NCBI RefSeq assembly: GCF_030272615.1
Contig: NC_081405.1
Location: forward strand, 468,646,008 to 468,710,007
Direction of reading: 5' to 3'
Origin: Cryptomeria japonica
Lineage: Eukaryota; Streptophyta; Pinopsida; Cupressales; Cupressaceae
DNA: 64,000 nucleotides
Each line of letters opens with the position of its first letter. Within the stretch, counting starts at the first letter, position 1. This document shows positions 20,946 through 33,532 of this stretch, one piece after another. The notes below the pieces were generated by a model, which saw nothing but the letters and a program-made list of their open reading frames with translations, did no database searches and was not told the origin of the DNA. The position numbers and the translations under genes are program-made.

Positions 20946-20966
20946 AAGATACACTATTTTGGTGAA

Positions 20967-21181
20967 TATTGGTGCATGATAGATGCTTAGGGGTTGTCAT
21001 TGATGGAAACTCACTTTGCAGAACACATCCGGTGTACATATATTTGACCTACCCAAAGTCATTTTGGTCATAGGCATAAGTCTGGAAGGTGGAACTTAGT
21101 AACTGATAGAGCATGAGGTCAGTGTGCACATCTTGATTTTGGTGATGTAATTTTGGCTGTAGTGATCAAGGCAGTTGATTC
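20967..21181 (+). repeat. LTR J, 5' piece
   Basis: Starts about TATTGGTGCATG and contains TTGTCATTGATGGAAAC, the U3 signature shared with the other copia LTRs here. It is cut at 21181 by element B and resumes at 28276. No clear TSD was found, so the exact start is uncertain by a few bases. Confidence 0.6.
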
Positions 21182-22383
21182 TGTTAGACATTTCAAATAA
21201 TCAGAAGCCAAATGAGAGGGGGTGAATTAGTTGTCATAGATTACAAGAACCTTAAGCAATTAAAAATTTAATACCGAAACCCAAAAAATTAATACCATAA
21301 TGCTTAAACCAATTAAGCATAGACAATAATTAGAGAATAAATACCATCCACAAGACACCAAGATTTATACATGGAAAACCTGGTAAAGGGAAAAAACATG
21401 GTGGGAAGCCTACCCACAGTCAGATAATACTTTTGCATTAAGTATGTGAATTACAATTGAGGGGCATGCACTTGTAGGAAGATCAACAACCTAGAGTGCA
21501 CTGCTCATCACAAAAGGAGTCTCACTGACTACATAGAAATCCAGACTACAATCCAGAAGAAGTGTTGAACTGCAAAGATAACATGTCCTATGCCTAAGTA
21601 TAGTTCTAGTTAAGCTCAATACTAGAGGACTAAATCCTCTTACATAAACCTAATTTGATATCCTATGATTGACCAAATCCTCTGCTGAAATGATATTACA
21701 TTATTTGCACATTACATATCCATTTCCTATAACCACGATGATCTACAATGAGATCTTACATCTATATATACAAACCCTCAACCATAAACAATCAGGTTGG
21801 CCATCAGAAAATAAACCAAATACATAATTACAAAACATGTCAACCTTAGACCAAACAAATAATATCCAAAAAATAAGACATCTTGGAAACACATCGAGAG
21901 GTCCAATCCACAAGTTTCATTAAACTGATCCATAACCTAGATCAATCGGGACCTAATAAAGGTCCACATGCTACGGCAATGACCTCCTTCCGCTAAGTCT
22001 TGAACATGATCATCAACAACATCCTGAATCTCCACCAGAAGTTGCACCAACTCTACTTATGTATATCATCAAAGATCTTCATCAAAAGCTCTGCCGATGA
22101 AACCCTCGCCTGAACCACAAGCCAAGCTTCCAAGCAAATAGGATAGCATCCGATCACCAGACCAAAACCAACTGAATGAATATGAACATGAGTATGATGA
22201 ATAAGCCAATTCCATAACCTAGCCATACTGGAGCTTACTGGATCATGCTGGATCCAAACCAACTAAAAACTGCTCAACCTACTAGGACTAGAAGGGTGCC
22301 AGTAAAGCATCCAAACAACTAGTGTTGACATCAATGACAAAACATCAATGCAAAACATAATAAATTCATTCAAATGGACAACA
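21182..22383 (-). repeat. 3' LTR of element B
   Basis: On the minus strand it begins TGTTGTCCATTTG and ends AAATGTCTAACA. The C-loop hairpin near its end is degenerate here: the plus-strand arm reads GCCAAAT instead of GACAACT. Confidence 0.9.
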
Positions 22384-22415
22384 ATCTCCCTCTTTGGAAT
22401 TGATGGCAACACTAG
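22319..22415 (-). other. Stem enclosing PPT and LTR start (element B)
   Basis: CTAGTGTTGACATCAAT (22319-22335) pairs with ATTGATGGCAACACTAG (22399-22415), 16 of 17 positions. The 63-nt loop contains the PPT and LTR start. Confidence 0.6.
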
Positions 22416-22777
22416 ATGTGAAAAACATCTAAGTACCAAGAAATGCCAAACAAGTCTCCCCCTTTGGAAGACAACCAACAATCTCTCGCTCAAAGATGAA
22501 GTTCCAAAATAAAGACCAAAACACCTTGTGAATGATATCTCTGTAAAGCTCCGAATTACACATTAATGTATATAACTCCTTAAGTTTTTATTTTTCACAT
22601 CAATATCTCTCCCCATTTGACATCAATGCCAGAGATATGACAAAAATATCAAAGAAAAAACATAAACCATTGAATCACAAAGCTGACTACTCCCCCTGAG
22701 CAGTAACATCCCCACATCAGTTCTAGAATGAAAAGTATCTCTGAATATGCATACCGGACTCATGTCGAACACGTCAA
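22384..22777 (-). other. 3' untranslated region with repeated purine tracts (element B)
   Basis: On the minus strand GGGGGAG-type tracts lie near 22690, 22610, 22460 and next to the LTR at 22384-22397. Only the last is the expected PPT. Confidence 0.65.
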
Positions 22778-24640
22778 TCAAATATCTACTGGAGGAGTAG
22801 AAACTCCCAATCTGTCTCTGAAGTACTCAAATGATTCTTTAGACAAAGTTTTAGTGAAAATATATGCAATCTGCTCTTTAGTGTTCACATAAACTAATAT
22901 AACTTCATTTGCTTCCACCTTTTCCTTCAAAAAGTTATACTTAATAGATATGTGCTTTGTCTTAGAATGAAATACCAGATTCTTTAATATGTCAATAGTA
23001 GCAGAGTTATCACAATGAATAACTATCGGTCTAGTGCAATGCACTTTGATATCCTTCAACATTTGCTTCATCCATAAAACTTGTGTACAGTTAGTAGCAA
23101 CAACAACATACTCAACTTCAACAATAGATAAAGAAGTACATGATTGTTTCTTGCTAATCCATGAGACCAACTTCTTTCCAAGAAAGAAAGCTCCACCGAA
23201 AGTACTTTTCCGGTCATCAACATCTCTAGCTCAATCAACATCTGTATATGCACATAAAGTAAAGGCATCATCCTTAGGATACCACAAACCATATTCTGAT
23301 GTACCTTGTAAGTATCTAAAAATTCTTTTCACCGCACTCTCATGATTTTCTCTAGGATCACTCTGAAATCTTGATACAATATATACATCATTCATTATGT
23401 CAGGCCTAGTCTGAGTCAAATAAAGAAGACCTCCAATCATAGATTTGTATCTTGTAGGATTTACCGGTGCAGAAACATCTTTTCTTGTCAATTTCTCACT
23501 TGTAACCATAAGAGTACTTACTAGTTTAGAATCTCCCATACCAAATTTCTCAAACAATTCTCTAGCATACTTAGTTTGACAGATATAAATACCGTTATCA
23601 GTCTAAGTAATCTGCAAACCTAAGAAAAATTTCATTTCTCCAATCATAGACATTTCAAATTCTTTCTCCATATACTTAGAAAATTCGATGCATAACTTAT
23701 CTTCACCTCCAAAAATGATGTCATCAATAAATACTTCAATAATCAGTATGTCATCACCAATGACCTTATAATATAAATTATTATTAGCATTACCCTTAGT
23801 AAATCCAAGCTTCAAAAAATATTTATCCAACCTTGCATACCAAGCTCTAGGTGCCTGTTTCAATCCATATAAAACTTTCCTTAACCTGCAAACCATGTTT
23901 GTATCATCTAATAGTGAAAAATCATTAGGTTGCTCAATATAAATTTCCTCATCAAGATCCCCATTCAAAAATACACACTTAACATCTGTTTGATAAACCT
24001 TGTAGTTCTTATGGGTAGCATAGGCAAGAAATAATCTTACAGCTTCAATCCTAGCTATCGGTGCAAAATTCTCTCCATAATCAATTCCTTCCTTTTGAGA
24101 ATATCCTTTACAAACCAATCTAGCCTTATTCCTTACAACTTGACCATCCTCATTCAATTTATTCCTAAAAACCCATTTAGTTCCAATAACATTCTTATTT
24201 TTAGGTCGGGGAACCAAAGTCCATGTGTTATTTTTCTCAATCTGATCTAATTCTTCTTCCATAGCTTTCAACCAATATTCATCTTTACATGCCTCAATTA
24301 CTAATACCAGTTCAACTTGTGAAATTAAACATACCTCATTAGTTGCCAGTCTTCTTCTTGTCATTACTCTATTGTTCTTATCCCCAATGATCTGATCTTC
24401 TGATTGATTCGATCTCACATACCTAAGACTCTTCTGATTCTCTATTCCTCTTCCCAGTTCTTCAGTTACTATAGAATTTTTTGATAGCACCGAAGTAACT
24501 AGTTCAACACTCTGTTCTGGTAAAGGTGCTACCGGTTCATATAAAATCATTTCCACTACTGGTTCCTTCTCATACATTCTTTTTTGACCTCTATTCAACT
24601 CATCCACCTTGACATTAGCACTCTCCACAATTCTCTGCAA
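22778..24640 (-). pseudogene. Element B reverse transcriptase and RNase H
   Basis: One frame with two internal stops, near 23601 and 23228. The RT part (24640-23603) has the copia RT blocks: [38 protein letters not shown], the first catalytic Asp in [29 protein letters not shown], and the catalytic pair in FIDDIIFGG (usually YVDD). The RNase H part has YTDVD, a Glu in VEVEYVV and an Asp in HCDNSATI, so its catalytic residues appear present. The stretch ends with KTKHISIKYNF and VSTPPVDI. In the element this pair copies the RNA to cDNA. Upstream frames are shifted. Confidence 0.9.
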
Positions 24641-25560
24641 TCTCTTGTTATAACATCTATATGCCTTTCTTTCATTATAATAACAAAGAAATATGCCTTG
24701 ATCATATCTAGGATCAAATTTACCAATGATATCATCTCTCCTGATATAACATTTTCTACCAAATATTATGAAATACTTAACTGTAGGTGTATTGCCAAAC
24801 TATAATTCATAAGGTGTCTTACTGGTTTCTCCTTTGATATGTACTTTGTTGAATGTATAAATCATTGTGCTCATTGCTTTTCTCCAGTAGATATGAGGTA
24901 GACTAGTTTCCATCATCATTGTTTTAGAAGCATCCAAGATAGTTATGTTCTTCCTTTCCACAACTCCACTCTGCTGAGGTGTCCAAGGAGCTGAAAAATT
25001 GTCTTCTTATTCCATGCTTCTCACAAAATTTATTAAACTCATTGGATGTGAATTCTCCACCATGATCTTACCTCAAACATTTAATCTTCAATCTTGTCTC
25101 AGTTTCCACTTTAGCCTTAAAGATTTTAAACTTATCAAATGCTTCAAATTTTTCCCTTAGAAAAGTAACCCACATCATTCTAGAATAATCATCAATGATT
25201 AGCATGAAATATCTATCACCTTGAAAACATTTAACTCTAGCAGGGCCACACAAATCAGTATGAATAAAATCAAGAACATCATTAGATTTATCTTGTACAC
25301 TCCTAATAGAGGTTTTAACCTGTTTACCCATTTGACATTCTTTACATATTGGATTATAGGGCTTCACAATCTTAGGTATATCTCTAACTACCTTAGTTGA
25401 ACTGATCTTCACAATGCAATCAAAATTCACAAACACAACCTTTTATGCCATAGCCAACTCTCATCAATTTATGCAATCAAACATGTCTTCTCACCGAAAT
25501 TCAAATGAAATATATTATCTTTTGTCTATGTACTTGTTGCAATCTCCAAACCAGATTTGT
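24641..25560 (-). pseudogene. Element B integrase, frameshifted
   Basis: The 25068-25436 frame holds ICKECQMGKQ (second half of the HHCC zinc site), DFIHTDLCGPARV (first catalytic Asp), YFMLIIDDYSRMMWV and, just past a stop, DHGGEFTSNEF (second catalytic Asp). Downstream the frame shifts and the catalytic Glu region is scrambled (…SAEWSCGKEE). The later GKKP-like region and the linker to RT are in other frames. The enzyme family inserts cDNA into the host genome; this copy could not. Confidence 0.82.
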
Positions 25561-26991
25561 TAATGATTTTGCATTTTCCATCCTTGAACTATAATTGAAA
25601 TCCCTTATCCACCAATTGTCCTACACTCAAAAGATTATGCCTTAAACCTTCAACATAATAAACATTGTTAGTATTGTTCTTACCATCCAATGATTTAGTT
25701 CCTTTTCCTTTGATCATACATGCTTTGTCATCTCCAAATCTAACCAGACCGCCATCAAATTCTTGTAAAGATAGAAACTTCCCTTTATCTCCAGTCATAT
25801 GATGTAAACATCCACTATTTATTACCCATTCTTCCTTGTCTTCAATTTTAGCAACAAGTGCCTTCTCTTCAAGTACATTCTCTTCCAGTGCCGGAACATC
25901 TTCCTTGATAGCTAGGAACACCCATTCCTTCCCATTGTTGGAACCATTAGCACAGTCTTCTGTCGGTTCATCATCAGAATCAGTAATGCCTTCCTCATCT
26001 GCTATGTAGCATGATTTGTCTCTATTTTTTTTGTACTTGTACTTGTTCTGATATCCAAGGTTAGGCTTAAATGATCTTTTAATTCTTTCTTCAAATCTTG
26101 AATTCCTTTAAGGACATCTAGATGCAAAATGACCAATCTTATTACATGCAAAACATTTAAAAGGTGCTTTTCCTTCATACTTACTTCCTACCAGTCCTTT
26201 AGGTACTCTTCTAGAAAATAGTGCTTCAAGTTACTCAAACTCTTCATCTTCTCTCTTCACATCATCTAATTCTTTTGCATACAAAGATTTCCAATCTTGC
26301 TTGCTGGTTGATGATGTAGAAGCATGAAAAGTCGGTTCAGACTTCACATCTCCAAAAGGTCCAAATTCTTCAAGCTCAAAAGAAGATAATTTATCAACCA
26401 AGGTATCTCTATTGATAGATGTATTAGCCATTGTTCTTAACTCATTAATAGCAGTAGCCTTCATCTTGTAAGCCGGTGGTAGGGCTCTCAAAATTTAAGA
26501 AACAATTTCATCTTTGTTTAGAGTTTCACCACAACATTGAATTCCTATAACAATCTCATTTACCCTTTCCATGAATGCAGTAATACTTTCATCTTCTTCC
26601 ATCTTAAGGTTTTCATATCTCACTTGATAACCATCAAGTTTAGCAATCTTCACTGTAGGTTCACCTTCATTAAGAGTCTCCAACTTATCCCATATAGCCT
26701 TTCCAAATGATTTGTCCGTTAATCCCATTATTTTATGATCAGAAAGTGCACACAAGAGGGACAACCATTCTCAAGCTCCTTATCCACGCTTGTCAAAGGA
26801 GGATTCCCAGATCCCAGATTATGAGGTGTGACACCATTCTGTGTGATCTCCCAAATCTCCTTGCCAAGACATCTCAGATGAGTCTCCATCTAAATCTTCC
26901 ATACTATGTAATTTGTTCCATCAAGCCTAGGAATATTCCTCCGAAAGATAGCTCTAGATGAACTGGATGAACTTGAACTATTAGACGTCAT
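25561..26991 (-). pseudogene. Element B gag and protease
   Basis: The ATG at 26991 opens MTSNSSSS, then a UBN2-type gag: IPRLDGTNY…W, MGLTDKSFGKAIWDKLETL, VKIAKLDGYQVRYENLKMEE, FMERVNEIV and RALPPAYKMKATAI. A complete zinc knuckle CFACNKIGHFASRC lies near 26120-26160. The protease site reads WVINSGCLHHMTG near 25825, so the catalytic Asp of DSG is Asn. The GAG-pre-integrase block GLRHNLLSVGQL follows. Breaks: a 13-bp deletion at 26760/26761 relative to element E, and TAG/TAA stops (for example after EEFE at 26230). Gag builds the particle and protease matures it. Confidence 0.88.
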
Positions 26992-27036
26992 AGGATCTTC
27001 CTCAAGTGGTTAAGCTTTCTACAGAGAGGACCAACT

Positions 27037-27047
27037 CTCTGATACCA
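27037..27047 (-). other. Primer binding site of element B
   Basis: TGGTATCAGAG on the minus strand, two bases from the LTR. Confidence 0.85.
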
Positions 27048-27049
27048 AT

Positions 27050-28275
27050 TGTTAGACAATTCAAATAATCAGAAGACAACTGAGAGGGTGGGTGAATTAG
27101 TTGTCACAGATTATTGAAACCTTAAGAAATTAAAACTTTAATACTGGAACCCAAAACATTAATATTGAAATTCTTAAACTAAATGTTGAAATAGTAGTTA
27201 AACCAATTAAGCATAAATAATAATTAGAGAATAAATACCATCCACATGACACCAAGATTTATATGTGGAAAACACGGTAAAGGGAAAAACCACGGTGGGA
27301 AGCCTACCCACAGTTAGATAATACTTATGTAGTAAGTATGTGAATTACAATTGAGGGGCATACACTTGCAAGAAGGCCAAAAACCTAGAGTGCACTACTC
27401 ATCACAAAATGAGTCTCATTGACTACATAGAAATCTAGACTACAATTTGGAAGAAGTGTTAAACTGCAAAGATAGCATCTCCTATGCCTGAGTATAGTTC
27501 TGGTTAAGCTCAATACTGGAGGAATAAATCGTCTTACAAAAACCCAATTCGATCTCCTATGATTGACCAAATCCTTTGCTGAAATGATATTACACTATTC
27601 GCACATTACATATCCATTTCCCATAACCAAGATGATCTACAATGAGATCTTACATCTATATATACAAACCCTCAACCATAAAAAAATTAGGTCAGCCATC
27701 AAAAAATAAACCAAATACATAATCACAAAACATGTTGGCCTTAGAACAAACAAATAATATCCAACACATAAGACATCCCAAAAACACATCAAGAGGTCCA
27801 ATCCACACGGTTCATTAAACTGGTCCATAACCTAGATCAACCGGGACCCAATATAGGTCCACATGCTAAGGCAATGATCTCCTGCTAAGTATCGAACATG
27901 ATCATCAACAACATCCTGAATCTCCACTAGGAGCTACACCAACACCACTTATGCATATCATCAAATATCTTCATCAAAATCTATGTCGATGAAACCCTCA
28001 TCGGAACCACAAGCCAAGCTTCCAAGCAAACAGGATAGCATCCGATCACCAGACCAAAACCAATGGACTGAATATGAACATGATTATCATGAATAAGTCA
28101 ATTCCATAACCAAACCATACTAGAGCTTACTGGATCATGCCGGATCCAAACCAACCAAAAACTGCTCAACCTACTGGGACCAAAAGGGTGTCAGTAAAGC
28201 ATCCAAACAACTAGTATTGACATCAATGACAAAACATCAATGCAACACATAATCAATTCATCCAAATGGCCAACA
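27050..28275 (-). repeat. 5' LTR of element B
   Basis: On the minus strand it begins TGTTGGCCATTTGGATG and ends GAATTGTCTAACA. The C-loop hairpin is intact: GACAACT (27075-27081) with AGTTGTC (27099-27105). Confidence 0.92.
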
Positions 28276-29167
28276 GATTCAAGGTTCAAGACATATTATC
28301 TCATGATCTTGATATCTGGTGTTGATTTGTGTGCAAGTTTAGAGGTCCGATATCTGGTAATTTAGTTAGAATAGAGCTATCTTTGTGTAACATGTGTTGT
28401 GGATTTGATGGGTTAATTTTAGTGATCAGTTTCATGTTTGAGGTGATTGGACCGATTTATGGGAATCCTATTATCATCTTTTTTTGGTCTGCATTTGGAT
28501 TTGTGGATGGATTGAGCCAACTTTATGATACATGTTTCATGTTGCGTGTTATGTGGTTCTTGGAAGCCAACATGGTAAATGATTCTTTTTTTGTTGGTAT
28601 GGATATATAAAGATCGATTTGGTTGATTATTTTGATGCATGTTATGTGTAAGGGTCGATGCTTGTATGAATGAATGTGCGAAGTTAGGTGAATGTGATTG
28701 AAGGTTTGGTGCTCTCGTATTTGACAGATCAGTTGCAAAAGATAATATGAGCCTAAATAGAACTATATTCTAGCATAGATAGATGCTATACTTCAGTTCA
28801 CTCATCATTGTAATCATTTTGTAATAGCCTATAAGGCAGTGAGCCTTCCTTCGGGTTGTAGCCCTTTTTGTAATTGAGCAGTGAGCCCTACGCAGTGTGC
28901 CTAAATGCAAGTGCATTCCCCATATGTAATATTATCATACTTCTGAACATATTATAATAATATTGTGGGTACTCAATCCCACTATGGTTTTTCCCTTTCC
29001 AGGTTTCCACGTAAAAAACTTGATGTTATGGTTGTGTGGTTGTTTACTTTATGTTTCTGCACTTTGCTTTCTTTCTTATGCATCTGGTGGATTAAGATTC
29101 AACTTAATAAGTTAGAAACTTGCAAAACATTGATTCACCCCCCTCTCAATTTTCATTGATTCCAACA
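28276..29167 (+). repeat. LTR J, 3' piece
   Basis: Continues from 21181 after the GATTC duplication. It contains TTGTGGGTACTCAATCCC and TGGTTTTTCCCTTTCC, phrases found in all the copia LTRs here, and ends with TTGATTCACCCCCC…GATTCCAACA at 29167. The combined length of about 1.1 kb fits the family. No primer site follows, so it is a solo or truncated LTR. The predicted frames 28329-28610 and 28965-29159 are LTR sequence. Confidence 0.7.
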
Positions 29168-29507
29168 TCATCCCCCCATTTGCCAAAATGTGGTTCATCC
29201 CAAAATTGATCTCTATAGCCTTGATCTATGCTTTATATCTACTCCCTTCTAAAAAAGTTGTCATCGCTCTGCCCTTGCTCCACCTCATGAATGTGCTCCT
29301 CACATGCCATCCTCCGCAATTTGTTTGATGGAATCCAATAGATGGGATCAATTTTATAACAATACTCTTCTCAATTTGATAATGTGATATGGAATATTCT
29401 ATATGACATGTTCAATATAGCCATGAAATATTGCTACATTAAATTTGAAAAAAATGCAATATGGCATGTTTAATATAGACATGTAATGTTTCTCCAATCA
29501 ATGTAAA
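29168..29507. other. Spacer, possible continuation of the LINE upstream region
   Basis: Minus-strand reading gives RWSKGRAMTTFLEGSRYKA, weakly LINE-like. Nearer 29400-29500 a ~60-bp AT-rich unit (ATATGACATGTTCAATATAG / ATATGGCATGTTTAATATAG) is repeated twice. No gene is seen. Confidence 0.4.
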
Positions 29508-29952
29508 TGTTGGTGTAAATTATGTGTCATAATTACAATTTACTAAAGTTGACTTAGGGTAATTCATTTCATAGTAGTCTAGATATGATACACTTAGGGA
29601 AGTGTGCACATAGGGATGATGTATGTAGGATAAATTCCACCTTTTGTGGTCTTATCTTGTTGTTACATTCCACCTTCGGTGTGTTATCCACCTCTTGTGG
29701 AATACTTTATTATTTATCCTACCTACCCATACCTACCCTTGTATCTCATTAAGCCACATCTCATGATTTTGTGCTCACATATCCATATGGCCTTGCCTTT
29801 ATAAGCAGGCTCATCTACTTTGTATGTAATTTTGGATGATCCAGTTGATCAGTATTTTGCATCTTGATTTGAATACAGTTTATTTTTATCAACTCTTTTG
29901 TCTCTCTCTCTTGTGCTATCAATTGGACTCTAGATCTTGGCAAATTATAACA
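29508..29952 (+). repeat. 5' LTR of element C
   Basis: Begins TGTTGGTGTAAATTATG and ends AATTATAACA. It includes CCACCTTTTGTGG and TCCACCTCTTGTGGA short dyads, and a TATAAGC-like box near 29800. Confidence 0.92.
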
Positions 29953-31779
29953 TGGTATTAGAGCCATTAGAGTGCCATTGGTTTGCCAATTGAGAGAAAT
30001 TTGGTGTTGTTTGAGGTTTAGCATTTTGGAGCTTTCTATTGCAAGTTATTATGGAGCTTGGTGGATCAAATCTAAGGTCATCATTGGATCGAGAAGATTC
30101 AAGAAATTCAGAATCACCTTTTGTTTCATCCAAATCCAACATCTGAGGCCAAATCTAGAGCCGTTTGGAGGTGGAGGGAAAATTGGATCTCTGGGATTAA
30201 CAACTGAACTCTCATTACTCCAGAATATTATCTAGTTCCGGGCGGGCCCTATATATTCTATGGCCAACAACGATTTGCAATTTTGAAGCACTTTGGGTCA
30301 AATCCATCATCACCATTATGTTCACAATGCTCAAAAACCCCAAGATCGCTTGTTCATTTGTGAAAATCGGCCTCTACCACTTCGATTTGGAAAAAATCCC
30401 CCTCCCTCAGTGGTAGTACGGACTTGCACAGGTCTAAATTTCAAAAAAAATAAAAATGATTTTTAACGTTTTTCAAAAAATTAAAAAAATTGAATATTAT
30501 ATTAAAGGGGGGGGGGACTTTTTTTTAAATAGTTTTATTTTTTCCATTTAAAAAAAATAAATTGTCTGGTCTTTTTTGGGCCCGCAGACAGCCTCCTACC
30601 ACTCGCAGGTGGAGCCGCAGGGGCATTAAATTTTTTTTTAAATTAAATTTTAAATTTTTTTTTTCATTTGCTTTTTAATTAATTTTTAATAAATGTTTTT
30701 AAATTAAGTTTTTTAATAAAATTTTTAAATATTAATTTTTTAATGGTTTTTTAAAAATGTTCAAAAAATTTCAAAAAAAATGTTTTTTTATATATTGGAA
30801 AATAACAAAATAAAATCATGGTGTGTTTTTTTTCTTTATTAGTTCTTTAATAAAGTTTTTTTTTGCATGGGCTTTTTAATAAATATTTTAAAAACAAAAT
30901 TTTCATTAAATAAGGAAATTGGAACAAAAAAATTCCGTCCACCTTTTTCATACATATTTGCAGTGCTTCCAATTGATAATCAAGGGGGGGGGGGGGTTCA
31001 ATTTGCTCCATTATATATCTTGGCGTCATCCCCATCAGAGGCATCTTCATCTGCAGTATTCTACAAGGCTTCTTTGATGACATCATCTACATATTTCTAG
31101 ATTTGCGTGATCATGTTGTATGCTCTTGTATGAGAAATGTTGTACTCACACTATCATAAAGTGACACACCTCTTTGTATCTTATCATTGATGACATATTT
31201 GATGTAATCCTCTTGTATACTTAGATTAGGAATATTCATATGAGACCTTTATTCTCCAATTGAGAAGGTATTTGGATTGAGTATATCTATCATTGGTGCT
31301 CATCTGTCTATCTCCATGCATGATCTTTACCACGTTGCAGCGAGTAATTCATCATCATTGACTTGGTACTTGGTTTTGTCACACTTTGACATTATTGGTG
31401 CAAAATTGGTTGTCTTTCTTTCTAATGGGGATGTATTTTGGTCACTATTCTTTGACCATCTTTGTAGGAGATTATACATTGAGGGGGGGGTGGGTGTGGG
31501 GCCTTCATGGTCTCTTCTCATCTCTTATGGGGGGGAATTTTTCCTCACATGAGGATTTGTTCTTCTCATTCTTCATTGAGAGCATTTTGTGCTTTCATCT
31601 CTCTTTTGGGAGGGAGTTTTTTCCCATTGGATTTTTCTCTCTTTCTCCATTTGTGAGAGATTGCACTGGTTTGTGTGCATTTTCATTTTTACATGGGTAC
31701 CCAACATGGCTTTGTAGTTGAGACCCATCTTACATTGTTAACTTGATTCTTCATTCCCCTAAGTTGCACTTAAGGGGGG
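29953..31779 (+). other. Interior of element C, non-coding
   Basis: After the primer site there is a moderately GC-rich piece (29960-30440), then a T/A-homopolymer region (30440-30900) with G runs at 30508-30516 and 30984-30994. A T-rich stretch (31260-31740) runs to the PPT. The frames at 31277-31552 and 31386-31721 have no recognisable domain. I see no retroelement coding remnant. Confidence 0.6.
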
Positions 31780-32218
31780 TGTTGGAGTAAATTATGTTTC
31801 ATAATTACAATTTACTTAAGTTGATTTAGGGTAATGCATTTCATATTAGGTTGGATACAAGACACTTAGGGAAGTGTGCACATAGGGATGATGTATGTAG
31901 GAGAAATTTCACCTTTTGTGGTCTTATCTTGTTGTTACATTCCACCTTCGGTGGGTAATCCACCTCTTGTGGAATACTTTATTATTTCTCCTACCTGGAC
32001 CTACCCTTGTATCTCATTGAGCCACATGTCATGATTGTATGCTCACATATCCATATGGCCTTTCCTTTATAAGTGGGCTCGTCTACTTTGTATGTAATTT
32101 TGGATGATCTAGTTGATCAATATTTTGCATCTTGATTTGAATATAGTTTATTCTTATCAAATATTTTGTCTCTCTCTTGTGCTATCAATTGGACTCTAGA
32201 TCTTGGCAAATTCTCACA
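31780..32218 (+). repeat. 3' LTR of element C
   Basis: Matches 29508-29952 with few differences. It begins TGTTGGAGTAAATTATG and ends AATTCTCACA. Confidence 0.92.
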
Positions 32219-32223
32219 GTAAA

Positions 32224-33532
32224 AAATGTGATATAACTTCACTTGATGCAAGGATTTAATGCAATCAAGATAATTTAATGTATAGTGGTGAGTCTCTAGG
32301 TAACACATGTCACTATCTTAAATGTCACGCATAAGAGTGTTAGTGATAGTATATGCCCCATTCAATTGGTCCCATCCCTTAGATGTAAATAATTGGAGAG
32401 AAAAAATAATGCATGATATAGATAGTAAAGGGTGACAACACAATAATATTCCCAACATTTTGACCTAAGTGGGACACTCATATCCACATTTTGAGCATTT
32501 TTTGATTTGTGCCAATTATCTCAAACAAATGGACAAGAACTTAAGAATGGTGTAAAGCAATACATTGTGGCATTTTCTATTAAGATTCATGTTGTAGTTT
32601 TTTTAAATTTTAAAGAATTATTCCTGTTATATTTTTTCAATTAATTTTTATTTTTTATTGAGTGACGTTTTTCCATATTGTATAAATGTCTACATATAAA
32701 AAAAAATCAAGATTTCTTAGGATTAGATCATTAACTCCAATGTCTAGTGCTCAATTTTTTTTTTATAATTTTAGTAAATGTTTTATAAATTACTAAAAAT
32801 ATTTTAAAACTATATTTTTTTCATCACATTTATCTTAGTATATATAAATATATATATATATATTTTCATTAAAACATGAACGTCCATGTGAAGTGGAATA
32901 CATTTTTTGAGATTTTTCTAGCAACATTCATTAATTCTTTAGAGGTTAATTTTTATATAATGGATTTGTATTCATCATACAGTTAAAAAATATATTTAAC
33001 ATTAAAAATACACATTATAATTTTTGAAAAGCTAACACTAAGGTCTACATACAAAATAAATATTTTGATTGACCTATTGGATCCCTCAAAAGGTCAAGAA
33101 AATTACTTTTGTGTCAACAATTTTATAGGTGTGGAGATGAATTTGTCAAGGGTTTGATTCAATCCTATAGGGGTTCTATCCAACGATGTTTAATCTAAGA
33201 AGATTTTATCTAATTTCCTTCAATTAAACCCCCTTAAATGGAATGACTCTCGACCTTAGTTATGTATTTTTCTAAAATAATATGCAATTTCAAACAAAAA
33301 ACTTTTGCGGGATCACCCTAAATTAATCAAATAAGATAAAGCATGTGAGGACATATAGCATCAAACATCATGTGAAAAATAGATAATAGGTAAACTGTTG
33401 TCACGAAGGATTGCACCATGTTGCTAAGCTAGGAGCTCAACAATCCCGTGAAACATGGAAACACCTTCGAGCCTATGGGTTTCTCAAATTGAAGGCGAAT
33501 CTCCAAAGTGAGCTGGTTCTCTTCGATGAAAC
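32224..33532. other. AT-rich spacer
   Basis: No coding similarity. It contains a short (TA)n tract near 32838-32862 and many A/T homopolymers. Nothing else recognised. Confidence 0.5.

Larger units (their letters stand above)
18330..20966 (-). mobile_element. LINE fragment (L1-like), minus strand
   Basis: ORF1-like and endonuclease-like sequence in the correct order on the minus strand. RT and the 3' end are missing, as the sequence stops being recognisable near 18330. It is heavily decayed with many stops. The plus-strand ORFs here (for example 18568-18816, 20441-20665) are shadows. An LTR inserted near 20967; the short piece after that LTR (29168-29390) may continue the LINE upstream region. 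Confidence 0.65.
21182..28275 (-). mobile_element. Ty1/copia element B, complete but decayed
   Basis: 7094 bp with LTRs of 1202 bp (left, 3') and 1226 bp (right, 5'), a perfect 5-bp target duplication GATTC (21177-21181 and 28276-28280), a primer site, and gag, protease, integrase, RT and RNase H in copia order on the minus strand. Coding is broken by stops, a 13-bp deletion in gag, an active-site change in protease and frameshifts in integrase. It inserted into LTR J and belongs to the same family as element E. Confidence 0.93.
29508..32218 (+). mobile_element. Element C: small non-autonomous LTR retrotransposon
   Basis: 2711 bp. LTRs 29508-29952 and 31780-32218 are about 440 bp and closely similar, with a perfect 5-bp target duplication GTAAA (29503-29507 and 32219-32223). 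The primer site TGGTATTAGAGC (29953-29964) follows the first LTR directly, and the polypurine tract TAAGGGGGG precedes the second. No gag, RT or integrase is visible, so it is a non-coding element mobilised in trans. Confidence 0.93.

Noticed and set aside
22778-24640. Integrated pararetrovirus as source of RT and RNase H
   Set aside because: Domain order is gag-PR-INT-RT-RH with LTRs, TSD, primer site and PPT, which is Ty1/copia. No movement or coat protein reading was found.
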